Shown here in pieces: positions 12,479 to 27,068 of a stretch of 64,000 bases of DNA. The stretch lies in NCBI RefSeq assembly GCF_014805685.1, contig NC_060893.1:12149773-12213772 (forward strand). Direction: 5' to 3'. The notes below the pieces were generated by a model. The model saw nothing but the letters and a program-made list of their open reading frames with translations, made no database searches and was not told the DNA's origin. A program made the position numbers and the translations under genes. The first letter of the stretch is position 1, and every line of letters begins with the position of its first letter. The DNA is from Silurus meridionalis (lineage: Eukaryota > Chordata > Actinopteri > Siluriformes > Siluridae).

Positions 12479-15400
12479 TTAATGGGAGTTGTTGCGGTCA
12501 TTGGCGACGTCCTGTAGGCGGCGGAAGAGAGCACTGTGGTTCTCCTGGCACAGCCTCTTAGCAGGAGACTGCTGCTCCTCCTCCAGAACCATGCTGCGCT
12601 TCTTAGTGGGCGTCTCTCCAGTACGGAGCATGCTGTTAATCTCTCGCAGTCGCTAAGAAAAAAACAGAGCAAGATTAATTTTGGGCAGGTAACAGGATGT
12701 GTAAATGTTTCAGAAATCAGACCAGACATGGAGGATTAAAATACATGTTCATTATTGTGTGAAAGTGTGTTGCTTTACATTTGAGGGACTCGAGCTAATG
12801 TAATAGAAGATCTTGTCCCTAGGAGTGAGTGGACTGTCATTTTTATGGGGAGAGATGTAGATGGAGTGGTTGTGAGAAAGGAGAACTCTGCGTGGTGACC
12901 CAATCCGGAGTGAAGGATATGGACACAGGGGAGGAGTCTCCGCCTATACATATTAGAAATCACATAGAGAATTAGACAACTTTATTTTGAAGGGATGTTA
13001 AAAGGAACAGTTTTGTTATTAATATTTTTGTGATGAAAAATGTCTTTTAAAATCATACAAAACGTAACAAAAAAATCTCCCACCCCTGCTTTAGGCGAGC
13101 TGGAAGAGTACCGCAGGGCAAATGGTTTGATCTGTTTGATGTAGACGTGGTTGTAGAAACAAATAAGGTCCCCCCTCTTCTCCTCCTCCTCCCCCTCCTC
13201 CTGCTCTGGCAATGTGCCGGGCATGCGAGTGGGTGTAGAGGAAGCACTGCTGGGTTGAGGAACAGGCAGTGTGCTGCTGGAGCGCATCGACAGAGGACTG
13301 CTGTTACCACTCGCTACTGCTGCTGCTGCGGAAGAGAGCAGCATGCACGCTTAATCTCAAATTTACATTTGGTTTGGATATATATACAGTAATACCCCGT
13401 TTATAAACAGACGCCACCCAAAAAAGTACTGTACTGTATTAACATTTTACTTTTGTGCATTTTATAATTAATAACTATATTGTAACTAATGAATTTCATT
13501 ATTTCAACATAAAAATTTTAAAAGTAAAAAAAATTCCTATACTTTTTTGGTTTATGGTGCTATCCGCGAGAGACCAGGAAAATAAATATATATATACTGT
13601 ATATATACACTTCTGATATAATAGCAATGGCGCTAAATGCAGATCAGATCATTTCAGTTATATTATGTAGTACATTTAATATAACTAAAAGGATCTGATC
13701 TGCATTTAGCTCCATTGCTATAAAATCAGAAGACTCAGACTGAGAATAAATATAATGAAGTATTGTCTATTTAAATGGTTGTATGGATAAGATATGTGTG
13801 TGTCTAAAGGTGGGTATATACCTTGTTCAGGCCCTCCTTCAGCCAGAGAGTTCTGTTTGTTGTTTTCACTCTTGCCCGAGTGGCGTCTCTTTCGTCCCGT
13901 TATCAGAACACTCCTATATACCTGGAACAACAACATCATCATCATCATCATCATCATCATTAGGCTTTTATTGTGTTGTCCATGTCTGTACTTACACTGC
14001 TGCTGGCCTGAGGCTGAGATCTGTAACACTTCATGATGTTCTGGAAGGATTTATCTTCTTTAGTCACCTGTTCAAAATAAATTAACAGACTGATCATGTA
14101 GGTGTAAGTCGCATGGAAAAATTTGTGATTGTAATTATGATTCCAGTTTATTTTTCTCTTTTGCACCTTAGCCATGACATAGATGGCACACATGAGCAGT
14201 TGGTCGAGGTGTCGATCCATCATGAGCTCAGTACAGTGCACTAGTGAGTACTCGAAGCAGGTCCAGATCTTCCTGCGCAGGTCTGTGCTGATATCCAGCT
14301 TCACACACAGGTCTCGGAGACGCACACTGGCCAAGTGATACACCTGAATCACAGGTCGGTAGGAACGGGTCACTGCACACTGCACTTTGGGTTTTGTACT
14401 GCACTTAATATGCAATGTAACCCACTACTCAAGCAATAAAAGTTTAGAATCCACACAAATGACTACACATACTCTGGATGTGTTAGTGTTTAACACAGAC
14501 ACAGCACTCAAACAATGATAACACAGTATAATAACAAATTAGGGTAAGTGGTAGGTAAACGTCTAGATTCTTCTCTGTTTTGGCACCGAGATGGCGGAAT
14601 AAACTTCCCCTAGATGTCCACACAGCTGAGTCACTGCCTATCTTCAAATGATCACTGCACACCTCGACATGGTTTAGCTGTAATAAATGGACATTTGGTG
14701 CAACCCAGATGAGGCTTGGTTCCCTTATTGAGTCTGGTTCCCCTTAAGGTTTGTTCCTTATGCCATCTCGTGGAGTTTTTCTTTGTCACAGTCACCACCG
14801 TCTCACTCATTAGGGACAAACTAAAGAACATCTTATTCATTCTTTATTACTGCATTATCTGTGGAAAGCTGCTTTGAGAAAATGTCCATTGTTAAAAGCA
14901 CTATACAAATAAAAATTAATTGAATTGAAGACGCTTCTCTTCCTGAAACATTTAAACTACCACTTTTCCCCCTGTTTGTTTTATGTCTTTACGATTAAAA
15001 ACATGTATGGCACCAGTGTTGATCTATTCATTGATTCAGACTCAAAGCAATTCTGTACATCACTCTTAATAAGGGAGTCTGCTAAATGCTGCAAATGTAA
15101 ATAAATACACGCAGTAAAGACACTGGTCTTTTTTTTTTTTTTTTACTTTTTTTTATGCCATGTTTGATTGTGATACTTGACATCAGATGTATTTCACACA
15201 ATGTATTTCCCAATGTATATTACATCAGATGTAATTCCCCAGCAGTGTTTCCCCACTACAGCTTTATCACTATGACTGGCAGCTTTACTTTTCATTACTG
15301 TATACTGACCTTGCTTTCAGGATGCTTTGTTAGCAGCTAGCATTTTATTGCATTTCGCTCATTTATTTTCTTTCTTCCTATTAGACTATCACCCCTTCCT

Positions 15401-18400
15401 TGTGTTAGCATCTTATGAAAAACTGTCCTGTCATTAGGACAATCAACAAATTATTTAAACAACATTGACATCCTTGTTCACCTTGCGGAAGAACAGACAG
15501 AGGGAGCCAGTTCTTTGTGCTCTGTTTGGTGTTCCATGCTGAGGGCTCATCTTGGCGTTCTTGCCGGCTGTAGGGCTGGTGTGAACAGTGCCAGCAGGCA
15601 TGGTGGTCGTCAGCTGTTGGGTGTTTAGTGAGCCAGTCAGAGCCTGGGCAGTGAGAGGCTGTAGTCCCGGTCCACTCTGCCCTGTCACACTCACCTGCAC
15701 TGGGATAAAAGTGATGCCTCCATTCTCATTGGCTATACCTACAGAGAGGACAACATTTTGTTATTACTCTTTTTGACTCTTTATAAAAGTAGAAATTGCT
15801 GTTTTTATTTGCTTTAGCATTTGATACTTAGTAATATATTCTTAGTAAGCTACAATCTACAGGTGGTATCTAAATTATTATACAGAGTTATTTGTGCTTC
15901 CTGGGTTTTTTTTTTTTTTTTTCTTTATTAAAGCAAACATATGAAACAACAAACAACTAAAAAAAATTGTTTTAAAATTGGCATATATATCTTATTATTA
16001 CAGTACTTAATTTCCACTGTGTCGATCAAAAGCAACACTTAAATAGCTCACAGAACCTTGCACAGGTATTGTCACTGTCTGTCCGTTGTTAGCAGTAACA
16101 GTAGCTGTTGCCATAGTGACCACGGTTTGACCTGCTGGTATGGTGCTGACTAATGAGGTCTGGCTGACCCGGGTTGCTGCAGGAGGGTCAGAGGGCATTT
16201 CAGAGTCCACAAAGAGACGCCTGCGTATTGTTGCAGTAGGTGGTGAGCTGTAGCGCTCGTGGAGATTTGTGGAAGAGGATGACACTGCTGATGGGAGCAA
16301 CAAGAGTAAAGCTTACTGAACAATGATTAACAACTTAGTGGCTGATTTAAAGTTTTCGACATATACTCAGCTAGTACATGGTACACTATTACACTGTGTG
16401 TGCGCTATAGGCCTTTACCTTTTCCTGTTCCTGAAGTGTTAACGCTGAGCTCATTGTTTTTGGGGCTGTGCAGGTTACCAGACCCATCCTCCAGGTACTG
16501 AGGAGGCATTACCTAACACGTATGACCACAAACACCATTAATGAACACCAACCAAATTACCAATTAATTAGCATTATCCTGAAATGTTTTGGCTGAAAAC
16601 AGAAAGAAATTGCACTTTTGATTCTTTGCACTGTATGAAAACTTCGATTTTTTAGCAATGTAAATTTAAAAGTGATTGAAAATGCTGTTTCTGCAAGCCA
16701 CATAATGTAATGTAACTTCTAAATACATATTTCATATTAATTGTTTTAATTATTGTTACCTTAGTTTTAGGCTGAAAAGTTGTCCTGAAAAAGTATGTCC
16801 TGAATTTTAACCACATTCAGCCGAAATTTAAATCTCTATGCATCAGTAAGATTAATACCTTGAACAAAACATGGTTAGAAACAGGTGTTCAGTCTCACCT
16901 CCTGACAGGAAGGCACATGGTTTTTGGCCCCTTTAATGCTCTCCCAGAGTGGGGAACTCTCTTTCCAGGCCAGTCTCTCCAACACCTGCTCCTCCACATG
17001 GTTTAGATGCTTCACCACCTCCCTGGCGAGACCTTCTTCTGCCCGAACCAGCACCTCGATCACCTAACGAGGAGAAAACAACGAGAAAGAGTGAGAGGAA
17101 TATATTTAGATATATAATTTTATATGAACGTGTTGTTGTTTTTTTGTATGTTTGGATTGAGTCACCTTATAAAAGTGGTAAGGGGGGATTTCAAAGGTCT
17201 GCAAAATCCGCTGGAACTCGCCAGGTGGGTGGTATGAGAAGATGACAATCTCTAGACAACAGGCTATCAGAGAACGGTGGAACATGTCCTGCTCTAGAAT
17301 AGACTGGAGAAGACATTGCCACTTAGTGTGTGCTCAAGCTAACTCAAGTCACTGAGACTAAACTATACAAAACTGTTACTAGCATTACATTACACAGACA
17401 AACCACAATATATAGAATTATTTTAAATAGATATTTTATACACCAGATAAGCCAAGATGGTTACAGTGTTTAACGTTTTACAGTGAGTAAAATGAAGCCC
17501 ACAATGACTGATACTAATCAACACCTTAAAAAACATGTTGTGGTTGTTAACTGACAAAAACTCACAGCTGAGTTTGAACAACAAATGTTAAATATTGGCA
17601 CACAGTATTCAGTAACATGTCAAACCATATGAAATTCGTGATAAAAATGTTTGCCAAATGTATACGGATTCTTATGTGGATTAAAAATTCATCAATTCAA
17701 TTGTATTTTGTCAACATTTAAGCATGCCAGTTGATTATGTTGTTTTTGTTACCATTATTTATAGTTTATTAATGCTGAAATATCTCATTTTTGTGTTAAT
17801 TATTTTAGCAAATTATTTATGTATAGCATTACTAAAAGAATAAATCTAAACAGTATGAATGGGGGAGATCTCACAGAGAGGTCACTGTCACCGAGTCGCC
17901 TCTTCTCCTGGTCAATGATGCCCTCCAGTGTCTTATAATACAGTGCCTCGGCTAAGCAAAAGTATTTGACAACAGTATCTGCAAAGTAAAAAGAAAAATA
18001 CATGTATACATATACAGAGAAATGCATAATATTTGACATTTTGTGAAATAGTTGTAACATGGTTGAGACCTTTTTCCAAGCCTCCATTTCCCTCTTCCTT
18101 GGCCTCATAGCTTTGGAGGAATGCCTTAGTCATCTCCTTCAGTCTGGATGCAATATTTTCACTTGGGTTCCTTGCACAGGCCCTAGGTTTTATAATTAAT
18201 AGACATGAAAAAACAATTCTTATAATTGGGAAGACAGACCACATACATTTTGTTTGAAATTATTAATCTAGTTTTTAGTACCAATTTAGTTTTTTGGAAC
18301 AGCAATAACAGAACTCCTTTAATGTTAGCAAGAGTGTACCCTTGATTGTAATCAGAAATATCTGGCAGACAAATGTCCTGTCCTGTTCACTACTTAACAA

Positions 18401-18490
18401 TTGATGTCCAGTGTCCATCTCATAGGACACAAAATGAATATAAAAATTTGTGATGTGCAATGATCTGTAATTTGACAGGGTACATATGTA

Positions 18491-18555
<65 letters not shown>

Positions 18556-20786
18556 TGTTTATTACTTTAGCATGTCTTTCAGTCTAAGGCTTGGCCTGTG
18601 TTTGAGTCCTGCCAGGAGACTTTGCAGACGTGAGATGCCTTCCATTGCTGTGAACACTGAAGTGCCAGAAGCAGTCTCCTGTAAGTACACTCTTCCCGTC
18701 AGTGGAGTGGACACTTTCAGAGCTGATGCCTGTAAAAGAGTTATTTTAAATAAGGCTGTCAATCGATTAAAATATTTATGATGATTATCATGAGTTAACA
18801 AATTTTTATCTGTTCTAAAAGTACCTTAAATTAATACTTTCAAGTTTTAATACTCTAATCAACATGGACATGGACAAATATGATTGAGGTAAATGTATGT
18901 TTATTATTACTGAAACCACCCTTAACATCCTAAATAATAACTTGTTAATGTCTAATAAACACATAGAAAAAAGAACTTCTCTTTCTTAGCACTGAGCCAG
19001 TTGCTCAATCAAACAAGCCTGTTTTCATATGATGGGGCAGCTTGTGAAAATACTCTTGTAAAACTTTTAAAGTAATTATGGGGTTTTAAATTACGTATCC
19101 AAATGGAACTTTTCCACGCGTGCAGTTTTAATTGCCGGATGTGTGCATAATTGATGCTTGATTTAATACCTGGTGTATCAGTAAAACAAATGTTTTACTG
19201 TGCAGTTTTTTTTTAAGAGTAAAAAAAGGACACTGTAAATAACTATGTGTTGCGTTCAAGGTTGTTAATTTCTCTTCTTTTATATTTATTTATATTTTTG
19301 TGAAAAATTAAGAACTACATTTTTACAAACAGAAATGTGCTAATAAAATCTGTGCCGATAAAATACATTTGCTTTAACGCATTGTTAATGCGTAAAACTG
19401 TATGCATCTGTATGAATCAACTGTATGTATTTCATGGCGGTTTTATTTAATTTCTTTATCATATCTCTCTAAAATGAGACTAAAATGATTAGCACAATTA
19501 GAGAGCCCTAATGTGCTTATAAAACAGATAATATTTTAGTTTGTTATTTTTTTAAATAAAGAAACTAATATACAACCGTGAACGTTAAAGGGATAATTAA
19601 GAACAGTTTACTCTAAATGAACTTCCTGCTCATTTTTTAAATATTTTTTGTGTATGTGTAGCTGTGTAAGTGTAGCTGCCTCACAGCGAGAGATTTGTGA
19701 ATGCTGGAGGTCTGGTTCTCTGTCCCCTCACACAAATATGGTCCTGGTGTATTAATGTCCTCTCTCGCTCCTTCACCCAGAAATATCCTCTCATCTAGAG
19801 CACCTGATGACAAGACATGCTCCTCATACGCCCGATTAAGAGATGCACTAAGACACACAAATGCACAGGTAATGTAAATGAACCAACTATTTAAATATAG
19901 ATATTAACACCTATCTGTTGCGCTAAACAAATTTAGATACAGATAGAGATACAGGTAAAAATACTGACATTGTGCTGGACTCCAAGCATACAGCAAATAC
20001 TGCAGCCTGATTTAATAAAAAGCTTCATTCACTTCACTTTAACTTCAAATACTTACAGACTGTCTCCAAAATGAACAGGATCCAAAAATCCAGTCAGTGT
20101 CTCTTCTTTTCCCTTTAAAATCTGTAAGTATGTCAGGAATATAAGTATGTTTGCTAACAGAAAATTCACAGTATGACTGTACAAGAATCATATAAAAGTT
20201 TTGTATTGTATCTGTCACAGTGTACACTGGGTGTTATAACACATTTATAATCCATTAGTGGATTTTAGAAAACGCAATACTGAATTTATTTGGTTACAAA
20301 ATAAGGTATAAATATAGGTATAAATACTTCTCTAAAAGTAAGATGACAAGTAGGCACTTACTATAAGAATCTTCAATGCTTTTTAAGTATGAATACAAAC
20401 AATATAAACATTTCAAAAAATGCAAAAACAACAGCCTTCATTTAACTGTAGATGATAACTGACCCAATGTGCTGCATACAATAAGTCTGCAGGTGTTATA
20501 AAATACTGTTATTTATTATGAAGTGTAATTACCCAGTTTTAATATTTTTGATATCTAATTTTATTTGATCTTTTTTCTAGACTCTTGATTTCTTACCTTG
20601 CGTTCGAATAACTTCTTGATGAAAGGCTTCCAGAAGTGTTCCTTCACTCCTTTTGCATCAAGTACCTCACCCTGATGCAATTCACACAGCTGCTCTATGA
20701 AGCAGAGTGAACCAGGGCCTGGTCTATTGTCCTTACTATTTAGTTCTTCGGAAAGGCCTGTACCCCCACACACACGCGCACGCACG

Positions 20787-20844
<58 letters not shown>

Positions 20845-22479
20845 CGCACACACATGCACACACACACACACACAGATAGTGAGAGACACAGGTGTGAGGT
20901 ACAAAGTTGATATGGCAGATGTAATTTCATGCTGTGTCTCTCTGTATTGAAGTGTGTGTGAGCATGTATATGTACCTTTGAAAGTGGGATTGAGTAGATC
21001 TTTACGGCTGGAGCACAGCAGAGAGTTGGAGTAGACTAGGTCAAATGCACACAGCAACAGGTGATAGGAGTTCACAAGGTCATCGCTGATCATAGGGAAG
21101 TTTCCTACATAGAGCAACAGGACATAGAACAGGGGTATGGTGGTTGGGTGTTAAAGAGGTTTAAAAGGGTACGAGTAGTCTGCATGCATCGTTTTTGACC
21201 TGTGTGAAGTAATGAATAGCACAATACAACCATTCTCTAGTTCTGCTGTTCTTATTCACAAATCAAACAGTGACAACCCATGCTGAAACCCACAGCAATA
21301 TTACACAGACACACTGTATATCAGCCAGACAGGACCCTAATCGCTTGGCATAACAGGAAAAGTCTGCAAGAGAGATGGTGCTTTGCTCAGCGGTGTGGTG
21401 TAGATTTATTTCTTCCTGTTTAATTGAGTTCCAGAGGAACCTACACACATACATAGGTTTAGACAACAATCCCCACGGTCTTGGCAATAAATAATGTTGA
21501 ATATTTAGACCAACCTATCCTCCCTCAGCTGGACACACAACATGTTCTAAACACTTTAGCACTCAAGCTATCAAATTCAAACAGATCTATATTTATATAA
21601 GCACTATAATTAAGCTCAACATTATCGTAACACATTAACATTTATATTACTAGTCATATTCCATAATCCTCCAAATAATGCAAGATTCTTATAAACAAGG
21701 CATTAAGATTTAAGTTCACATCACATTCTGTAACATGTACTTACATGATCCTGAGTGCAGTCCACAAATAAAGCAAAAAATCCACATTATAAAGCTTTAA
21801 CAGGAAGGATTTCTACAAATAACAACAGCAGATTGAGACCGATTTCAACCAAAGACGGATAAAGAAAAATAGGAGGGAAATAAAGACCATCCATCCCACT
21901 GGTCCTGCAGAGACTATTGGCTACTTAAATGTAGACAAGTTCTGACTTGTCACCTGCACTGGTTGCTATGATAAGCAATGAATGCTGCACATGCCCGAAA
22001 ATGATTGTCTCAGTCATTAGGTTTGCTTTATTCCCCCTGCTGTTCTCTCTGCAGCTGTCAAAATCTATTGTTCTCTAATGTCATGCTCCATGCTATATAT
22101 TATACTTAACATTTGTTTTTATATCTCAACACAAGACTGCATTTTAATAATTAAAAATAGTTTGGCATTTCTGATCTTATAACTACATATATTTCCTGTT
22201 AGTTTTCTAACAGTTACTTCATAAAATAAATAAATGAACTGAGTAATGACACAATAGTTTATGGGTTTAAGGGTTTAAAGTAAGAATATGTTCACTATTG
22301 AATGTTTTCTAGTATATCAGTTGATATAACCACACTGCAATGATCCCAAACATTAATTACAGACACCCACATAAATATAAGCTCTTACACAATTGTACTG
22401 AGCTCATTTTACCCAGTGGCTGTTTAAGCACATAGCAAAGTAAAAAAGGAGGTCAGAGAAAATTAATGCAGTGGGTCAG

Positions 22480-22534
<55 letters not shown>

Positions 22535-25500
22535 ATGTGTAGGTCCCCTGTGGCTTCTAGCTGAAGCTGACAAGTCAGCACAGGCCCAAGTAATGATTGG
22601 TGATCACATGACCAACATCTTTTTATGCTACCCAATAGGAATATGCACTACTACATGACTAATGCACAACTACTTCATGTCTAATGACCCCTCTTTTTAA
22701 AGAGAATTATAGGAACATATTCAATAAACGCTGCCTTTACTTCTCTTGCCATGTGTTGGCAGTTAACATTTTCTGTTTATTTCTCACCGTTAACTTAACT
22801 GTGTCTTTCTCTCCTCCTATTTCAAATTCTTGAAAATTTTTTATTTTTCTTAATAAATCCAACCACTCAGATTAACATAACTTCATTTTTATGACTTTAT
22901 AATAAAAACAATTTTTTAAACATTTATTCATTTGATTGTTTTTAACGCACTAACTGGACTAACTGCTTGGAAGGTAATCATGCAGAAATACTGCAAAATG
23001 GAGCCATTCATGTAAAATTGTAAGTAATGCAGGCTGATATTTTGCAATGCTCTTATTGTAGGGGCTTGCACAAAGAAAACAGCCCACTTCACATATTGTT
23101 CTAATGTCTTATTGCAAATGAGATCTTTGCTGTAGAAAAAAATGTCTAGGTTCTGAAGCTGACCCTGATCCAACTACTTCTATAATGCTAAGCCTAACCT
23201 TTTACTGCTAACCCTAACCCATTTATTCATCTAATCTGAAACACACTGAGTTTCTCTAACCTCATCCTAGTTAGGAAGAGCTGGATCAGGTCTGATTTTC
23301 ATTCTACAATTTAGGTTTTACAACAATAAGTGCTTGGGCCAAATAAGCAAGCATGAGGATGCTTATATAAGCAGAGTCAGGTTTCTTACCTTTTGCATGC
23401 ACGAACAGGATCCAGCAGAATTGGAAAAGCTCAGCCACAGTGCAAGGATGACGTCTAATGACACAGGAAACAACAATTAGCTTAAGCTTCTTATAAGACA
23501 ACAAGGGTAAGGTTTTAGAAGGTTTATAGCTTGGCACATATGGCCAAATGATATAATCCAATAAATCGCCTTCACATAAAAAAAAAAAAAAACTGTTTTA
23601 GTAAACGTGATAATTAGCTACTACACAAGCAACCTTTCCAGGTTTATGGCATTTCCAGGGTAATGTCAAAAAAAGTTTCACATTAGGTTCTCATACACAG
23701 AGTGTACAGTAGTTGTGTACAGTTAAATAATGTTTTCTCTAATAACCTACTTTTGTTTTCTGTTTCTGTGTGTTCTGGGTGGTTCGTCAGATGGGGGTTT
23801 AAATATGTCCTTAAATATGGGGACGTATTTCTTAAAAATGACAGCTGTCACAGTGAAGTTCCTTTCCAGCTTTTCTGTGCTCTGCCGGAATTCCTTTGGC
23901 AGGTTTGCCATATCCTGCCATTTCTTCATTTTGCTGAAAAATTCTATTAAACTGTGAGAAGAACAGAAGATATTTGTTCATATATGCATTCCCCAATTTA
24001 CAAATATATAAACAAATTCAAATATATGATTCAGTTTTTAATAATTTCAGCATGTTTTGACTTTGAATAAAGCGAGTTGCATTATATTTTTTGGGAGCTA
24101 GCATACTTTCAGATGCTGAAGAATCAGAATTATAGGCTGTAGTTACAACTTCCAAAATTAATTTTAAAAGAAAACAAAAAAAAGAAAAAACTGTCCTTGT
24201 TTACAGAGAGCATGGCTGGTATGATGTTGACATTTACAGTGTATCACAAAGTGAGTACACCCCTCACATTTCAGCAACCATTTCAGTTTATCCTCTCAAA
24301 GGACAATACTATAAAAATGCAACTTGGATATATTTTAGACTAATCAATGTGCAGTTTGTATAGCAGCACAGATTTACTGTCCTCTAAAAATAACTCAACA
24401 TAGTCATTATTTTCTGAAATAACTGGCAACAACTTCTCCACCTTCAGCTTGATGATGCCCCACAAGTGCTCAATCGGGTTCAGGTCTGGAGACATACTTG
24501 ACCACTCCTACACCTTCAACTTCATTAGCCTCATCTTAGGGTCGTGTTTGGGGCTGTTATCATGTTGAAAAGATGCTACCACCATCATGCTTGACTGTAG
24601 GCAAGACACAATTTTTTTGTTACTATACTCATCATCACGGTGTTGCCACACATGCTGGACACCATCTGAGCCAAACAAGTTTATCTTAGTCTCATCAGAC
24701 CACAGGACATGGTACTTTCATGCTCTGGGACAGGTTGTCTTCAGCAAACTGTTTGAGGGCTTTCTTGTGAGCCAGCTTTAGAAGAGGCTTGTTGCAGTGT
24801 GCGTATGATCTGAACACTGACAAGCGGACCTTCCACTTCCGCAACCTCTAAAGCAATGCTGGCAGCACTTATAATATTGTTTTTTAAGCCAGCTTCTGCA
24901 CCTGACGCACCGCGGGAGGACTCAACTTCTTTAAACTACCCTTGTGAGGTCTGTTCTGAGTAGAACCCATCTTGGGAAACCTCTGTATGACCCTGGCCAC
25001 TGCACTGTAACTGTTTAACTGATCAACTGTTACTGATCTTCCTATAGCCTAGGCCATCTTTCGAGAGGCATCATAGAAAGCATCCTTGACCAACTCCATC
25101 ACTGTATTGTATAGAGGCTCCACTGTGCATGAACGTAAAGCCCTGAAAAGGTTGGTCAGAACCACCCAATGCATCAATGGGACCCAACTACCTGCCACTG
25201 AGCACCTTCACCACAGCAGATATCTGCGAAGAGCTCACAACAATCATCAAGGACTCAGTCACAAACTGTTTAACCTCCTTCCATCAAAAAGAAGATACAG
25301 AAACATACGCACCAGAACCAGCAGGTTTAGTGCCAGCTTTTTTACATCCCCCATCACACTACTGAACTCTACACTACACCATTTTGTACATACAAAGTAC
25401 ACATTGTAACTGTATAAACCCCTAATTTTCTACACATATTGTGCCTAACACACATCTGCACTATTATTTATTTATATGTATGTGTATTTATATATACCTT

Positions 25501-26374
25501 ACATACTGCATATCTAGTACACTGTATCTATATACAGTACATAATGTATATCCTGTGTTCTGTATCTATATACCTTACATACTGCATATCCTGTATTCTG
25601 TATCTATATACCGTACATACTGTATATCCTGTGTTCTGTATCTATATACAGTACATAATGTATATCCTGTGTTCTGTATCTATATACATACTGTATATCC
25701 TGTGTTCTGTATCTATATACAGTACATAATGTATATCCTGTGTTCTGTATCTATATACAGTACATAATGTATATCCTGTGTTCTGTATCTATATACCGTA
25801 CATACTGTATATCCTGTGTTCTGTATCTATATACCATACTGTATATCCTGTGTTCTGTATCTATATACAGTACATAATGTATATCCTGTGTTCTGTATCT
25901 ATATACAGTACATACTGTATATCCTGTGTTCTGTATCTATATACAGTGCATAATGTATATCCTGTATTCTGTATCTATATACCGTACATACTGTATATCC
26001 TGTATTCTGTATCTATATACAGTACATAATGTATATCCTGTGTTCTGTATCTGTATACAGTACATACTGTATATCCTGTGTTCTGTATCTATATACAGTG
26101 CATAATGTATATCCTGTATTCTGTATCTATATACCGTACATACTGTATATCCTGTGTTCTGTATCTATATACAGTACATAATGTATATCCTGTGTTCTGT
26201 ATCTATATACAGTACATACTGTATATCCTGTGTTCTGTATCTATATACAGTACATAATGTATATCCTGTATTCTGTATCTATATACCGTACATACTGTAT
26301 ATCCTGTGTTCTGTATCTATATACCGTACATACTGTATATCCTGTATTCTGTACCTATATACCGTATATACTGA

Positions 26375-26460
<86 letters not shown>

Positions 26461-26586
26461 CACACATACTTTATATTCTGCATTCTGTATCTATATACCT
26501 AACATGCTGTATATCCTGTGTTCTGTATCTATATACAACACATACTGTATATCCTGTATTCTGTACCTATATACCGTATATACTGA

Positions 26587-26663
<77 letters not shown>

Positions 26664-26976
26664 TACTTTATATTCTGCATTCTGTATCTATATACCTAAC
26701 ATGCTGTATATCCTGTTTTCTGTATTTATATACCTTACATACTGTACAATTTGTATTCTGTATCTATATAAGCATTTTTGCCATTTTGCATGTTATTTTT
26801 CACTGTCTTAGCCTTATAACCTTCTACTTTTCTTACCTTTACAACAGTGTCTGCACATTTTCTAACTGCCATAGCCCTATAAATATCTTCTTGTACTTTT
26901 CAACAGTACACTTTTTCACTGCTATAGCCTTTATTTATGTACTGTACATATGTTTACATATGTATTTACTGTACAT

Positions 26977-27068
<92 letters not shown>

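Larger units (their letters stand above)
25062..27068 (+). mobile_element. 5'-truncated LINE inserted into the Tc1-like element
   Basis: The plus strand at 25086-25400 encodes the last part of a non-LTR reverse-transcriptase ORF ([40 protein letters not shown]). After the stop come a 38-bp tandem satellite (about 25480-26780), a short 3' UTR and a terminal (ATCT)n tail. The simple-repeat tail and 5' truncation are typical of LINE integration. It is too short to be active. Confidence 0.8.

Noticed and set aside
13147..13392. Plus-strand Leu-rich frame over RBL2 exon 20
   Set aside because: Antisense of the Glu-rich and Ser-rich p130 C-terminal exon.
23200..23221. Telomere-like CTAACCCTAACCC
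   Set aside because: Only about two units; no array, so chance or a trivial remnant.
25480..26370. Possible CRISPR-like array (38-bp repeats)
   Set aside because: Units are directly head-to-tail with no spacers, in vertebrate DNA; it is a satellite.
25439..26700. Long [17 protein letters not shown] open frames
   Set aside because: They are translations of the 38-bp satellite and AT repeats; the periodicity comes from the DNA unit, not a protein.
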